DNA of 64,000 bases from Myxococcus fulvus (GTDB lineage Bacteria > Myxococcota > Myxococcia > Myxococcales > Myxococcaceae): positions 186,001 to 250,000 of the forward strand of contig NZ_FOIB01000008.1 in assembly GCF_900111765.1 (NCBI RefSeq). The letters run 5' to 3'. Each line of letters opens with the position of its first letter. Position 1 is the first letter of the stretch. Positions 23,196 through 32,300 of this stretch are shown here, piece by piece. A model generated the notes under the pieces. That model searched no databases, had not been told where the DNA came from, and worked only from the letters and a program-made list of their open reading frames with translations. Both the position numbers and the translations under genes were made by a program.

Positions 23196-24475
23196 GGGGT
23201 ACCGGAAGTGCTTCGCCGGACGGGGCCGGCGGGGTGGAGACCTTGCCGCAGCATGGCCGCGCGCGCGGTGAGCTGCTGGAGGTCGGAGTCGTTGTTCACC
23301 GTGTCGGCCCGGCCGACCACTTCGCGCAGGCCTCGCGCGAGGTCCTCCCGGCCGCGCTCCTTCAGCGCCTCCGAGACGGCCGTGGGCGCCGCGTGCGCGG
23401 GCAGGCCCGCGTGCAGCGCCAGCTCCTGGGTGAGTCCTCGGGCGACCAGCTTCGCCGCGAAGCCGTGGTGGCGCCCCTCGCGGTACAGCCGGGCCATGGC
23501 GAACAGGGCATCGGTGGCGCCTACGCGCACGGACTCGGGCGGGGGACGGGGGCGGCCGAAGCGCTTGAGCGCCACGGACCAGAGGGCCACGCCCGCGAGC
23601 AACTGGAGCACCGCGAAGTGCAGGCCGTAGCGCCTGGCGAAGTCGACGACGGAGCGCTCGTTGGTGAAGCCGTGGTGGAACTCGTCGAACTCGTAGGGGC
23701 CGGGGCCCAGCGCCGCCAGGGTGGAGAGCCAGAACTGCGCGTTGTCCGCGCGGGACAGCGCCACGTTCATCGCCAGCTCCGGCGCGCCCAGCACGAGCAC
23801 CCGGCCCTGGCCGTGCGGCACCACCGCCGCCACCATGCGCCCCAGGCGCTCGTCCTCGAGGACGGGCACCGCGGTGGCCGGCAGCTCCAGGTACGCCTGC
23901 ACCTTCACCTCCACCCGCTCCACGCCGAGCGTGTACGGAGAAGGGAAGGGGGGCACCAGCGTGCGCATGGGCAGCGTCGTGTCGGCCTTGATGAGCTTCA
24001 CGCTCAAGGCGTCGAGCAGCGGGTTCTCCCGCGAGCCCCACGGGACGTAGACGGCGGTGCCTCCCGCGGACACCTGCGTGAGCAGCTCCGTCACCTCGCG
24101 GTCGTCGAGTGCGCTGGCGCGGAAGGTGTTGAAGCCCGTGCGCGGCACGTCCTCGTCGCCCAGGCCCGCGTCCGGCTCGGCGGCGAGCTGTGTCTGCTCG
24201 AGGTCATCCTCTCGCGAGCCCTGCACCTCCACCGCGAGCAGCACGGGTGTCGTCGAGCCCGTCGTGCCGATGCGCAGGTCCGCCATGCGGCGAGTCACCG
24301 GCAGGCCACTCTCCTCCGCCAGGAGGTACAGCGCGCGCGCGCCGTCCTCCTGCGCGCGGTAGGTGGACAGCGTGTCGGCGAACTCACCACGACGCGCGCT
24401 CGAGAGCAGCATCGAGCCGAGCACCACGGTGAGCACCAGACCGCCCACCGCCAGCAACGGGAGGCGGTCACGCAC
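23192..24475 (-). CDS. DUF4350 domain membrane protein
   Basis: 427 residues from GTG 24475, overlapping the DUF4129 gene by 8 bp. A TM helix at about 8-26 precedes a periplasmic DUF4350-type domain (about 40-260) with the FADTLSTYRAQEDGARALYLLAEESGLPV opening. A second TM (about 280-298, FAVLQLLAGVALWSVALKRF) follows, then a cytosolic helical tail with an RPRPPPESV turn. Such proteins sit between MoxR and DUF4129 genes in many phyla. They are thought to sense or scaffold at the envelope, but no biochemical role is established. Confidence 0.85.
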   Translation of the reverse strand: MRDRLPLLAVGGLVLTVVLGSMLLSSARRGEFADTLSTYRAQEDGARALYLLAEESGLPVTRRMADLRIGTTGSTTPVLLAVEVQGSREDDLEQTQLAAEPDAGLGDEDVPRTGFNTFRASALDDREVTELLTQVSAGGTAVYVPWGSRENPLLDALSVKLIKADTTLPMRTLVPPFPSPYTLGVERVEVKVQAYLELPATAVPVLEDERLGRMVAAVVPHGQGRVLVLGAPELAMNVALSRADNAQFWLSTLAALGPGPYEFDEFHHGFTNERSVVDFARRYGLHFAVLQLLAGVALWSVALKRFGRPRPPPESVRVGATDALFAMARLYREGRHHGFAAKLVARGLTQELALHAGLPAHAAPTAVSEALKERGREDLARGLREVVGRADTVNNDSDLQQLTARAAMLRQGLHPAGPVRRSTSGTP

Positions 24476-26357
24476 CGGTGGCCTCCTGGGGCGTGGGCGC
24501 GGCGAGCATCGGCGCGCTCAGGGCTCGGAACTCCTGGTAGCCACTGCTGCCCACCGGCGTGTTGCCGTACCACGCGAAGTCGAAGCGCAGCGTCAGCTCC
24601 CGGAAGCGGGGCTTCCACTCCATGCGCCCCTTGAACTGGCTCAGGTAGTCCCAGTTGGACAGCGTCACGTCGTAGAGAATCGCGCCGTCGCGGTGCAGAC
24701 GGGACAGCAGCGCCAGGTAGAGGCTGCGCACCGCCTCGCGGTACTCCCCCTTCGCGGCCAGCTCGTCCGCGAGCTGCGCCCAGCCCTCCGGCGGACGCGA
24801 CAGCGCATGGCCCGCGTCCCCCGCGAGCGTCGACGCGTCCAGGGTGGACACCTCCAGCCCCTCGCCTGCCTTGCGGTGCACGTTCTTCTTCAGCGCGCTC
24901 CAGAGCACATACAGCAGCACCGCCACCGTCAGTCCCGCGATGACCACCACCAGCGTGTTGGCCACCGCGCCACCGGACACGACGGGCGGCGTGAAGTTCC
25001 GCGTGGGCGGCGCCTCGTCCCGCTCGAAGAGCTTCTTGAGGAACTCTCCCAGCCAGGTGGTGAAGCGGCGCCACCAGTCTGGCGGCTGGGTCGGCTCGGC
25101 GGGCTCCTCGGCGGTCTTCTCCACCGGAGGCGCCACCGCGAATTCCGGCCGCGCCAGGATGTCCTTCGCCCGCGCCGAGGCCTGGCGCGCATCCACGGCC
25201 GCCTGTGCCTGCACCGTCCGCGAGCCCTGCTCCAAACCCTGCTCCAGCGTGCCGAGCGCGGAGTCACAGTCCTCGTCGTCGTAGGCCTGCCGCTCCACCG
25301 CGCGCACCAGCCGGTCCAACTTGCCGCGCTCTCCGGTCCCCAGCGCCCCCAGCTGCTCGAAGCGCGCGTCCTCCTCCGGCCCCGCGACCTCGCAGGCCAC
25401 AGCCACCTGTCCCAGCCGACGCACGGCCTCGCGGCTCGACGTCACAGGCGCGCGAGGCGCGTCCTCCTGAGCCCGCGCGGGTGTCCCCGTCAGCAGGCCC
25501 AACCCCAACAACACCGCGAGCATCGCCGCGCTCCGCTGTCCCAGGGGCTTGCCCGTGGCGCGCGTGGGCAACTGCTGCGCCGCGGCCAACAGGTCCAACC
25601 CCTCCTGACGCACGCGCCCGTCGACGAGCAGCAGGGTCGCCGCCGCGGCGCGCACGGGCTCGAAGAGCGTGAAGGTGAGGGCGGCCAGGAACAGCAGCCA
25701 GGGCATGTTGTCCAGCGAGGCGTAACGCTCCGCGAACGTCAGGTCCACGCCCAACAGCTTGCGCGCCATCATCAGCAGGAAGTTCAAGCCGATGTGCAGG
25801 TTGAAGAAGACCAGCACCTGCACGGACATGAGGAAGCGCACCTTCAGCGCCGTGCCGCGCGCCGGGCCCAAGAGCCGCGAGCACTGGCCGTACAGCCGCA
25901 GCACCGAGCCGCGCCCCTCCATCACCGCCGCGTAGCCCACGCTCTGCGCCGACACGACGAAGAACGCGATGCCCAACGTCAGGTTGAACAGCAGCCAGTT
26001 GAAGACGAAGAGGTAGGCCACCGCGACGAAGACCGAGGGCAGGCGGGCCAGCACCGCCTTCAGCGAGGCCCACGTGGTGGGCTCCGCCGGCCCCAGCAAC
26101 ACCGCCTGCACATGGTGCGCGGCCGCGCTCTGGCCCACGCCCCGCATGAACCACGCGAGGGTGAACGCCAGCGACGGCAGCACCAGCGAGTGCCCCATGC
26201 GCATCGCCTCCGCCAGGTACAGCACGGACGCGATGACGGCGGCGCCCCCCGGCAGCGTGAGGGCCCAGACGCCCGTGCTCCGGGCGCACAGACGCAGCGC
26301 CGCGTCCATCACCGCGATGGCGTTCCGGGGCCGCAATTCGAGCGCGGAGACGGCCAT
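24468..26357 (-). CDS. Membrane protein with C-terminal DUF4129
   Basis: 629 residues from ATG 26357. The N-terminal half (about 20-300) has six or so hydrophobic segments. A Cys-containing extracytoplasmic helical region follows (about 300-450), then one TM (VVIAGLTVAVLLYVLWSAL, about 470-490). The C-terminal DUF4129 domain (about 510-615) has the typical GEYREAVRSLYLALLSRLHRDG and FDFAWYG elements. It is the third of the tightly packed genes of the MoxR set. Function unknown; the family is proposed to act in envelope or polysaccharide-related processes. Confidence 0.85.
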   Translation of the reverse strand: MAVSALELRPRNAIAVMDAALRLCARSTGVWALTLPGGAAVIASVLYLAEAMRMGHSLVLPSLAFTLAWFMRGVGQSAAAHHVQAVLLGPAEPTTWASLKAVLARLPSVFVAVAYLFVFNWLLFNLTLGIAFFVVSAQSVGYAAVMEGRGSVLRLYGQCSRLLGPARGTALKVRFLMSVQVLVFFNLHIGLNFLLMMARKLLGVDLTFAERYASLDNMPWLLFLAALTFTLFEPVRAAAATLLLVDGRVRQEGLDLLAAAQQLPTRATGKPLGQRSAAMLAVLLGLGLLTGTPARAQEDAPRAPVTSSREAVRRLGQVAVACEVAGPEEDARFEQLGALGTGERGKLDRLVRAVERQAYDDEDCDSALGTLEQGLEQGSRTVQAQAAVDARQASARAKDILARPEFAVAPPVEKTAEEPAEPTQPPDWWRRFTTWLGEFLKKLFERDEAPPTRNFTPPVVSGGAVANTLVVVIAGLTVAVLLYVLWSALKKNVHRKAGEGLEVSTLDASTLAGDAGHALSRPPEGWAQLADELAAKGEYREAVRSLYLALLSRLHRDGAILYDVTLSNWDYLSQFKGRMEWKPRFRELTLRFDFAWYGNTPVGSSGYQEFRALSAPMLAAPTPQEATGA

Positions 26358-26360
26358 GGC

Positions 26361-26630
26361 TCAGCCCGTCACCAAGTGCAGGGTCATGTAGACCGCACCC
26401 CAGACGAGGCCCAGCCCCGCCATGGCGAGCAGGCCGCTTCCGAGCGTCCACTCGCGCCGCTCAGCGGGGCCCTCGAGCGCCTGGAGGCGTCGCCCCAGGC
26501 AGCTCGCGCAGCGATTGATGCCCTCGAACTGCGTGGTGCACTCCCGGCAGATGACCCGCCGGCACTCCACGCAGACACCGAGGCCGGCGCGCTCCGGGTG
26601 GTAGTGGCAGCGGCCCGAGCCCTGAATCAT
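26361..26630 (-). CDS. Small zinc-finger membrane protein (B-box-like)
   Basis: 89 residues. The N-terminal half carries C8-H9-x-H11, CVEC, CREC and CASC pairs in B-box-like spacing, expected to bind one or two zinc ions. One TM helix (about 63-86, LLAMAGLGLVWGAVYMTLHLV) anchors it. It is 3 bp from the DUF4129 start and is the first gene of that leftward operon. Similar finger-TM proteins accompany MoxR/DUF4129 clusters; the role is unknown. Confidence 0.8.
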   Translation of the reverse strand: MIQGSGRCHYHPERAGLGVCVECRRVICRECTTQFEGINRCASCLGRRLQALEGPAERREWTLGSGLLAMAGLGLVWGAVYMTLHLVTG

Positions 26631-26681
26631 GCCGCCACCTTAAGCAAAGCCGGGCCCGCCACACCACCCCCAGCGCACCCC

Positions 26682-28244
26682 TCAGAGCTCGTCGAGGAAC
26701 TCGTCGTTGTAGGTGTAGCGCGAAAGCCGCTTCACCAGGGCCTCCATCGCCTCCACGGGCTTCACCGCGAAGAGCATCTGCCGCAGCTTCTTCACCTTCT
26801 CGTACTCGCGCAGGGTGAAGAGCTTCTCCTCCTTGCGCGTGCCGGACTGGGCGATGTTGACCGCGGGGAAGACGCGCTTCTCGGCGAGCAGGCGGTCCAG
26901 CGTGACTTCGGAGTTACCCGTGCCCTTGAACTCCTCGAAGATGACCTCGTCCATGCGGCTGCCGGTGTCGATGAGCGCCGTGCCGATGATGGTGAGCGAG
27001 CCCGCCTCCTCGGTCGCCCGCGCGGCGCCGAAGATGCGCTTGGGGCGCTCCAGCGCGCGGCTGTCCACGCCGCCGGACATGGTGCGGCCGGAGTTGTCGA
27101 CCTCCTTGTTGAAGGCGCGCGCCAGACGCGTAATCGAGTCCAGCAGGATGACCACGTCCTTGCCCGTCTCCACCAGGCGCCGGGCGCGCTCCAGCGCCAG
27201 CTCCGCCACCTTGAGGTGGTCCCCGGTGGGCCGGTCCGAGCTGGACGCGAGCACCTCCGCCTTGATGCTGCGGCGCATGTCCGTCACTTCCTCGGGCCGC
27301 TCGTCGATGAGCACCACCATGACGTGCGCCTCCGGGTGGTTGGAGATGACCGCCTGGGCGATGCGCTGGAGCATGATGGTCTTGCCCGTCTTCGGGGGCG
27401 CGACGATGAGCGCGCGCTGTCCCTTGCCGATGGGCGAGATGAGGTCCAGCACCCGGGTCACCATCTCCTTGTGACCGTTCTCCAGCTTGAGCCGCTCGGT
27501 GGGGTCCACCGACGTCAGGTCCGCGAAGTGCGGCAGCCGGGACACGCCCTCCAGCGGGCGGCCGTCCACCGTGTCCACCTTCTGGATGATGCCCTTGTTG
27601 CCGCGCATCTGCGCGAAGGCCGTCAGGTACTGGCCCTGCCGCAGCCGCAGCTTCTGCACCAGGTTCTTGGGCAGCTCCGGGTCGTCCGGCGCCGCCAGCA
27701 GGTTGCGCTTGAGCTGGCGCAGGAACGCGTTGGGGCCCTTGGCCTCCGTGTCCAGCACGCCCTCCACCGGCGCCAGGTTGGACTGCTGCTGCGCCTGACC
27801 CTGGCCGCCATGGTGCTGGCGCTGATGCTGCTGGCCGCCGCCGTGGCCCTGCTGCTGCTGCTGCTGTTGCTGGGGCTGCTGCTGGCCCTGCTGTTGCTGC
27901 TGCGCCTGGCGCTGCTTGTACTGCTCCAGCTCCTGCGGCGTCAGGAAGACCTGGACCTGCTGGCCGTCCGGGCCCGCCGTCATGCGGTACGCCTGACCCT
28001 CCGGGGTGAAGAGCACCTGCGCGCCACGACGACGACGGCGCCGACGACGGCGGCGTCCCCCGGGCTGACCGGGCTGGCCGGGCTGGCCGCCCGACGCGGA
28101 TGCGCCTCCGCCTTCGCCCTCGTCGCCACCCTCGTCGTCGCCTTCGTCGCCGTCGTCATCCGCCTCGGGAGGAGGGACGGGACGGGCAGCCGCGGGCGGC
28201 GGGGTGGCATCACGGGGGTCGCGGTTATCGGGGTTTTCGCTCAT
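26682..28244 (-). CDS. rho: Transcription termination factor Rho with low-complexity N-terminus
   Basis: 520 residues against 419 in E. coli. ATG 28244 is chosen; the frame continues open to 28427 but that part shows no conserved sequence. Residues 1-60 are acidic and Pro/Gly-rich, 64-73 are ten Arg in a row, and 107-155 hold 28 Gln in 49 residues. The RNA-binding domain (about 160-245) is recognisable, but the GFGF RNP motif reads GPNAF. The hexameric helicase core is intact: Walker A PPKTGKT (283-289), ERPEEVTDM, VVILLDSITRLAR and SGTRKEE. Rho terminates transcription and removes polymerase from untranslated RNA. The usual N-terminal helical bundle is not visible. Confidence 0.95.
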   Translation of the reverse strand: MSENPDNRDPRDATPPPAAARPVPPPEADDDGDEGDDEGGDEGEGGGASASGGQPGQPGQPGGRRRRRRRRRRGAQVLFTPEGQAYRMTAGPDGQQVQVFLTPQELEQYKQRQAQQQQQGQQQPQQQQQQQQGHGGGQQHQRQHHGGQGQAQQQSNLAPVEGVLDTEAKGPNAFLRQLKRNLLAAPDDPELPKNLVQKLRLRQGQYLTAFAQMRGNKGIIQKVDTVDGRPLEGVSRLPHFADLTSVDPTERLKLENGHKEMVTRVLDLISPIGKGQRALIVAPPKTGKTIMLQRIAQAVISNHPEAHVMVVLIDERPEEVTDMRRSIKAEVLASSSDRPTGDHLKVAELALERARRLVETGKDVVILLDSITRLARAFNKEVDNSGRTMSGGVDSRALERPKRIFGAARATEEAGSLTIIGTALIDTGSRMDEVIFEEFKGTGNSEVTLDRLLAEKRVFPAVNIAQSGTRKEEKLFTLREYEKVKKLRQMLFAVKPVEAMEALVKRLSRYTYNDEFLDEL

Positions 28245-28472
28245 GAGGTTTCCAGACCGTGTGCGTCCCTCACGGGCCATCCCGAGGGGAGGGCGGGGGG
28301 ACGCAGGGTGACTCAGGCTGTGGGACAGGAAGCCGGGCGCGGGGCCTTCGAGATACGCGAAAGGCCGAACCGCCGGTCCCTGGAACACCCTGGTGGCCCA
28401 AGGCCGACCGGGGTGCGGAGACAACACTAACAGAGGAGCCTCGCGGCGCTCCCGGTTTTTTCACCCGGTGTT

Positions 28473-28496
28473 GGCGGGCCGACCTCGCGGCCCGCC
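28473..28496 (-). terminator. Terminator hairpin after sppA fusion
   Basis: GGCGGGCC (28473-28480) and GGCCCGCC (28489-28496) form an 8-bp perfect stem with an 8-nt loop just past the stop of the SppA-fusion gene. The rest of 28245-28506 is the rho leader, in which no ORF is supported. Confidence 0.65.
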
Positions 28497-28506
28497 TGGG
28501 GGTTCC

Positions 28507-30984
28507 TCAGCGGACGGTGAGGGTGAAGGGCATCATCGCCTTCATCCCCGGGCGCAGCATCTCCAGGTCCACGCCCGCCTGTCGCGCCAGCTCCCGAAGG
28601 GCGGACGGGAAGGGCTCCGCGGGAGCGGGCAGCAGGGCGAGCGCCGCCTGCACGCCCGGCTCTCCGCCCAGGCTGGAGAAGAAGCCGCGCGCCTCGCCCA
28701 TCAGCACCAGGTCCAGCTCCTCCGACGCCGGGACGCCCGCGTGTCGGCGGGCCGACTCCACCGCCTCCTGCAGGCCGCCCAGCCGGTCCACCAGCCCTCG
28801 CGCCAGGGCGTCGTTGCCGCTCCACACCCGGCCGCGCGCCACGGCGTCCACCTCCGCCTTGTCCTTCTTGCGCACCTTGGCCACCTCGGTGATGAACATG
28901 TCGTAGGACGTGTCCACCCACTGCTGCACCGCGGCCTGCTGCTCGGGCGTCCACGCCTTCCAGATGCCGAAGACGTCCGCCATGGGCGAGCGGGAGAGGG
29001 TCTCCTGGCTCACGCCGAGCTTCTCGCCCAACAAGCCCTCCAGCGCGGGCTTGAAGTAGAAGACGCCGATGCTGCCGGTGATCGTCGTGGGCAGCGCGAG
29101 CACCTCCGTGGCGCCCATGGCCGCGTAGTAGCCGCCAGAGGCCGCCGCGTCGCCCATGGAGGCGATGACGGGCTTCACCTTCGCCGCGTCCAGCACCGCC
29201 TGGTACATCAGGTACGAGGCCAGCACCTCGCCGCCGCCCGAGTCCACGCGCAGCACGATGGCCACCACGGACGGGTCCGACTTCGCCGCCTCCAGCGCCC
29301 GCACGACCGTCTCCGCCCCGGCGATGCGGCTGAAGCCCAGCGGGTCCTCGCGGCTCTTGCCGCCGGCAATCGTCCCCAGCACCGGCACCACCGCGACGCG
29401 GCGGCGCGTGCCCCAGCGGCCCTCGCGCTCGTCGCGCGGCGCGTACGTGGCGCTGAAGCGCCCGCCCGGCACCAGCTCGCGCACCTTGCCGTCCAGCTCC
29501 GAGGGCAGGATGAGGCCGTCCAGGAAGCCCAGCTTCAGCGCCAGCTGCGGCGTGGGCAGGCCCGCGGCCTGCAACTCGCGCAGCTTCTCCACCGGCACGT
29601 TGCGAGCCTGGGTGACGGCGCGCTCGTACCAGGCCACCTCGTTGTCCAGGTAGGCGTTCACCACCTCGCGCGAGGCCTCGCTCGGCTCGGTGAGGGTGAG
29701 CTGCTCGGGCGCCGTCTTGTACTTGCCCACGCGCGCCACGTCCCACGTCACGCCCAGCTTCTGCATCGTCCCGCCGTACGTCTGCAGCGTGGCGGCCAGG
29801 CCGTTGACGTGCAGCGACGACTCGGGGAGCGCGTAGACGCGCTCGGCGGCGGACGCGACGAAGTAGCCCAGGTCGTCCACCGACAGCAGCACCGCCATCA
29901 CCCGCTTGCCGGACGCGCGCAGCCGCAGCACCGCCTGGCGCAGCTCCTCCGCCTTGCCCCAGTCCACGCCGGGCAGGCCCTCCATCTTCAGCACCACGCC
30001 CGACAGCCGCTCGTCCTTCGCCGCCAGGTCCAGCCACCGCGACAGCCTGAGGAACGGGTCCGCCTCGCTCACGCCCAACAGCGACAGCAGCGGGCTGCCG
30101 CCGCCCGCCAGCACGTCGTTGAGGTCCAGCATCGTCACCACGCCGCCGGGCGGACGCAGCGAGCGGTAGTTCTCCGTGGACAGGCGCACCTGCGCCACGT
30201 GGTTGGTGCCGTTCTCCCCGCCGCCCGCCGCGTACGTGAGCCCGAAGTGGCCGGTGTCCACCGTCACGGCCAGCTGGAGCGCCAGCGGCACCGCGTCGAC
30301 GAAGCCGTGGGACACGCCGCCGCCCAGCCGCAGGCCCGGAATCACCTCCGCCTGCAGCGTGTACGTGGCCTGCCCCTGACGGAAGGCCCCTTCCGAGAAG
30401 AGCCAGTCCACGCCCAGGGTGAAGCGCTCGCCCAGCGGGCGCAGGCCCAGGCCGAAGTCGTACGCGCGCTCGATCTTGAAGGCGCCCTCCTCAGGGGCGT
30501 TGAGGTTCTTCGCCACCGCCGCCAGCGACAGGTAGCGAGCGGGCCGGGCGGTGAGGCCCACGTCGAAGGTGTCCAGCGAGTCCACGTCCTCGTCGTCCGA
30601 GCCGAACGCGTGCCAGGACGCGCCCAACTGCAGCGTGGGGGCCCCCAGGGACAGGCCCAGCGACGTGCGCCGGTAGTCCGGTCCGTGGCGGGGGCGCATC
30701 CACTCCATCGACGCGCCCAGGCCCAGGCCCAACAGCTTCGCGCCCAGGAAGACGCCGTCGGCGGTGCTGTCCTGCTCGAGGTTTCGCTCGTGCAGGTAGA
30801 ACAGCTGACCTGCGCGCACGAAGCCCAGGCCCGCGGGGTTGAGCGACAGGGCCGTGGCTTCATCCACCAGCGCGGCGCCGGTGGGCGGCAACGTCAGCCC
30901 CCGTGAGGGCAGGGGGGCCTGGACGATGGAGCTCGTCTGGGCGAGCGCGAGCGACGGGAGCAGCAGGAGGGCGAGCAGGCGCAT
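28507..30984 (-). CDS. sppA: Beta-barrel fused to SppA-type signal peptide peptidase
   Basis: 825 residues. ATG 30984 gives a cleaved signal peptide ending ALAQ. Residues 20-290 look like an outer-membrane barrel of the PorV/UPF0164 type (LSLNPAGLGF, alternating strands, GLRPLGERFTLGVDWLF). The remainder (about 300-825) is a two-domain SppA protease. The general base is K423 in GKYKTAPEQL and the nucleophile is S616 in GDAAASGGYYAA, the same split Lys/Ser dyad as 67-kDa SppA. SppA normally degrades signal peptides at the inner membrane. Here the barrel would place the protease at the outer membrane, facing the periplasm or outside. Both catalytic residues are present. Confidence 0.9.
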   Translation of the reverse strand: MRLLALLLLPSLALAQTSSIVQAPLPSRGLTLPPTGAALVDEATALSLNPAGLGFVRAGQLFYLHERNLEQDSTADGVFLGAKLLGLGLGASMEWMRPRHGPDYRRTSLGLSLGAPTLQLGASWHAFGSDDEDVDSLDTFDVGLTARPARYLSLAAVAKNLNAPEEGAFKIERAYDFGLGLRPLGERFTLGVDWLFSEGAFRQGQATYTLQAEVIPGLRLGGGVSHGFVDAVPLALQLAVTVDTGHFGLTYAAGGGENGTNHVAQVRLSTENYRSLRPPGGVVTMLDLNDVLAGGGSPLLSLLGVSEADPFLRLSRWLDLAAKDERLSGVVLKMEGLPGVDWGKAEELRQAVLRLRASGKRVMAVLLSVDDLGYFVASAAERVYALPESSLHVNGLAATLQTYGGTMQKLGVTWDVARVGKYKTAPEQLTLTEPSEASREVVNAYLDNEVAWYERAVTQARNVPVEKLRELQAAGLPTPQLALKLGFLDGLILPSELDGKVRELVPGGRFSATYAPRDEREGRWGTRRRVAVVPVLGTIAGGKSREDPLGFSRIAGAETVVRALEAAKSDPSVVAIVLRVDSGGGEVLASYLMYQAVLDAAKVKPVIASMGDAAASGGYYAAMGATEVLALPTTITGSIGVFYFKPALEGLLGEKLGVSQETLSRSPMADVFGIWKAWTPEQQAAVQQWVDTSYDMFITEVAKVRKKDKAEVDAVARGRVWSGNDALARGLVDRLGGLQEAVESARRHAGVPASEELDLVLMGEARGFFSSLGGEPGVQAALALLPAPAEPFPSALRELARQAGVDLEMLRPGMKAMMPFTLTVR

Positions 30985-31032
30985 AGAGCCCCGGACTCTA
31001 GGCATCGCCCGTCCGGGGACAAGCGCCTCGTG

Positions 31033-32244
31033 TCACCAGTCCTCGGTTCCAGACACCCCGTCGAGCGGATCATCCCCGGGCTTCTTCGTCTTCTCCTGCT
31101 TGCGGGTCCGTCCGCCGCGGTCCTCGGCGCCCCAGTCCTCGGTGCCGCCCCGGTTGTCGAGCGGATCCGAGCTGCGCACCACCTTGTCCCCGCCGCCCTC
31201 GCTGGTGTTCACCAGCTGATTCACCATGCGCTCCATCTCCGACTTGAGCTGACCGAACTCGTCGCCCTGGAGCACCACGCGCCGGCCGCCCATCTTCCGG
31301 CCGCTGCGCAAATCGTAGTAGCCCAGGATGAGCTCGGTGCCCTCGCCGTGGCTCCTCACCGTGCCCACCATGGCCCGCTCCAGGCCCAGCGACTTGCCCA
31401 GCCCCGCGACGCCGTTGGCCTGGCTGATGCCGCGCGACACCTCGCTGGCCACCCGGTCCAGCTGCGCGTCGTAGGCCTTGTACGCGGCCGTGGGCACCAG
31501 CTCCGTGCTCACCTCCACGTCATCCGGCGTCACCTCCATGAGCTGGCCGTACTGGCGGAAGCCGGGCCGCTCGACGCGAAGCAGGTGCTTGCCCACCGTC
31601 AGCGCCGGAATCGTCACCGGCGTGTACCCGGCCAGCTCCCCGTCCACGTAGACGCGGGCGCCCGCGGGGCGCGACTTCACCGTGGCGCTGCCGCGCAGCT
31701 GCGACGTGCGCCCGGTGGCCACCTGCACGCGCAGGGCGATGAAGTCCCGGCTGAAGCGCTTGGGGTTGAGCTCGAAGGTGGGGGAGACAGCGATGAGGTC
31801 GATGAGGACCAGCTTCGCCTCCTCCACGTCACCGCGCAGGTGCAACAGCGCCGCGTACAGCGCCAGCGACTCGCACAAGGGCGAGCAGCCGCGCATGGCC
31901 GCCGGAGCGTTCTGCAGCTCCTTGAGCGTGGCGCGCACCTTCGTCTCCGCGTCGTCGTACTCCTTCTTGTCGAAGGCGGCGGCGCTCTCCGAGTAGCCCT
32001 TGCGCGCGCGCTCCATCGCGGACTGGGCGTTGGGGTCGGCGGGCAGGCCGAATATCTCCTCGGACTTGCGGACGGTGAACCCGGCGAAGTTCCCCAGCGC
32101 CTCGTTCATGTAGCCCTCCATCTTCACGCTGCCGGACTCGGCCGCGGGGTCCATGGGGATGAGGAGGCTGGTGGCGCGCCGCGCGGGTGCGGGGGACGCC
32201 GCCAGGGCGAGCGAGGGAAGCAGGGCGAGGACGAGGGCTCTCAT
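31033..32244 (-). CDS. PEGA domain protein with C-terminal DPLD/GTEDW repeat
   Basis: 403 residues with a signal peptide (MRALVLALLPSLALAA). Residues about 45-170 are helical and TPR-like, with two Cys (RGCSPLCES). A PEGA domain follows at about 185-235 (KSRPAGARVYVDGELAGYTPVTIPAL). The charged tail holds two copies of a 12-residue motif: DPLDNRGGTEDW and DPLDGVSGTEDW. PEGA domains are beta-rich binding modules in surface or periplasmic proteins. It lies 56 bp after another PEGA protein on the same strand. No enzymatic motif is seen. Confidence 0.82.
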   Translation of the reverse strand: MRALVLALLPSLALAASPAPARRATSLLIPMDPAAESGSVKMEGYMNEALGNFAGFTVRKSEEIFGLPADPNAQSAMERARKGYSESAAAFDKKEYDDAETKVRATLKELQNAPAAMRGCSPLCESLALYAALLHLRGDVEEAKLVLIDLIAVSPTFELNPKRFSRDFIALRVQVATGRTSQLRGSATVKSRPAGARVYVDGELAGYTPVTIPALTVGKHLLRVERPGFRQYGQLMEVTPDDVEVSTELVPTAAYKAYDAQLDRVASEVSRGISQANGVAGLGKSLGLERAMVGTVRSHGEGTELILGYYDLRSGRKMGGRRVVLQGDEFGQLKSEMERMVNQLVNTSEGGGDKVVRSSDPLDNRGGTEDWGAEDRGGRTRKQEKTKKPGDDPLDGVSGTEDW

Positions 32245-32300
32245 GGGGTAACCTCAGAAACGAGCGACGCGAGCGGGCGAACCGTCATTCAACCCGGAGC

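Noticed and set aside
27780-27910. CTG/TGC-rich microsatellite in rho
   Set aside because: It is the polyglutamine-coding tract of Rho rather than a separate element; it is covered in the rho entry.
28245-28427. N-terminal extension of Rho by 61 codons
   Set aside because: The frame is open but shows no conserved sequence or better ribosome site. It is more likely the rho leader.
24363-28430. A 1355-codon open frame on the plus strand
   Set aside because: It is antisense to MoxR, DUF4350, DUF4129 and rho. The product is Arg/His/Gln-rich with no domain, the usual result of high third-position GC in the true genes.
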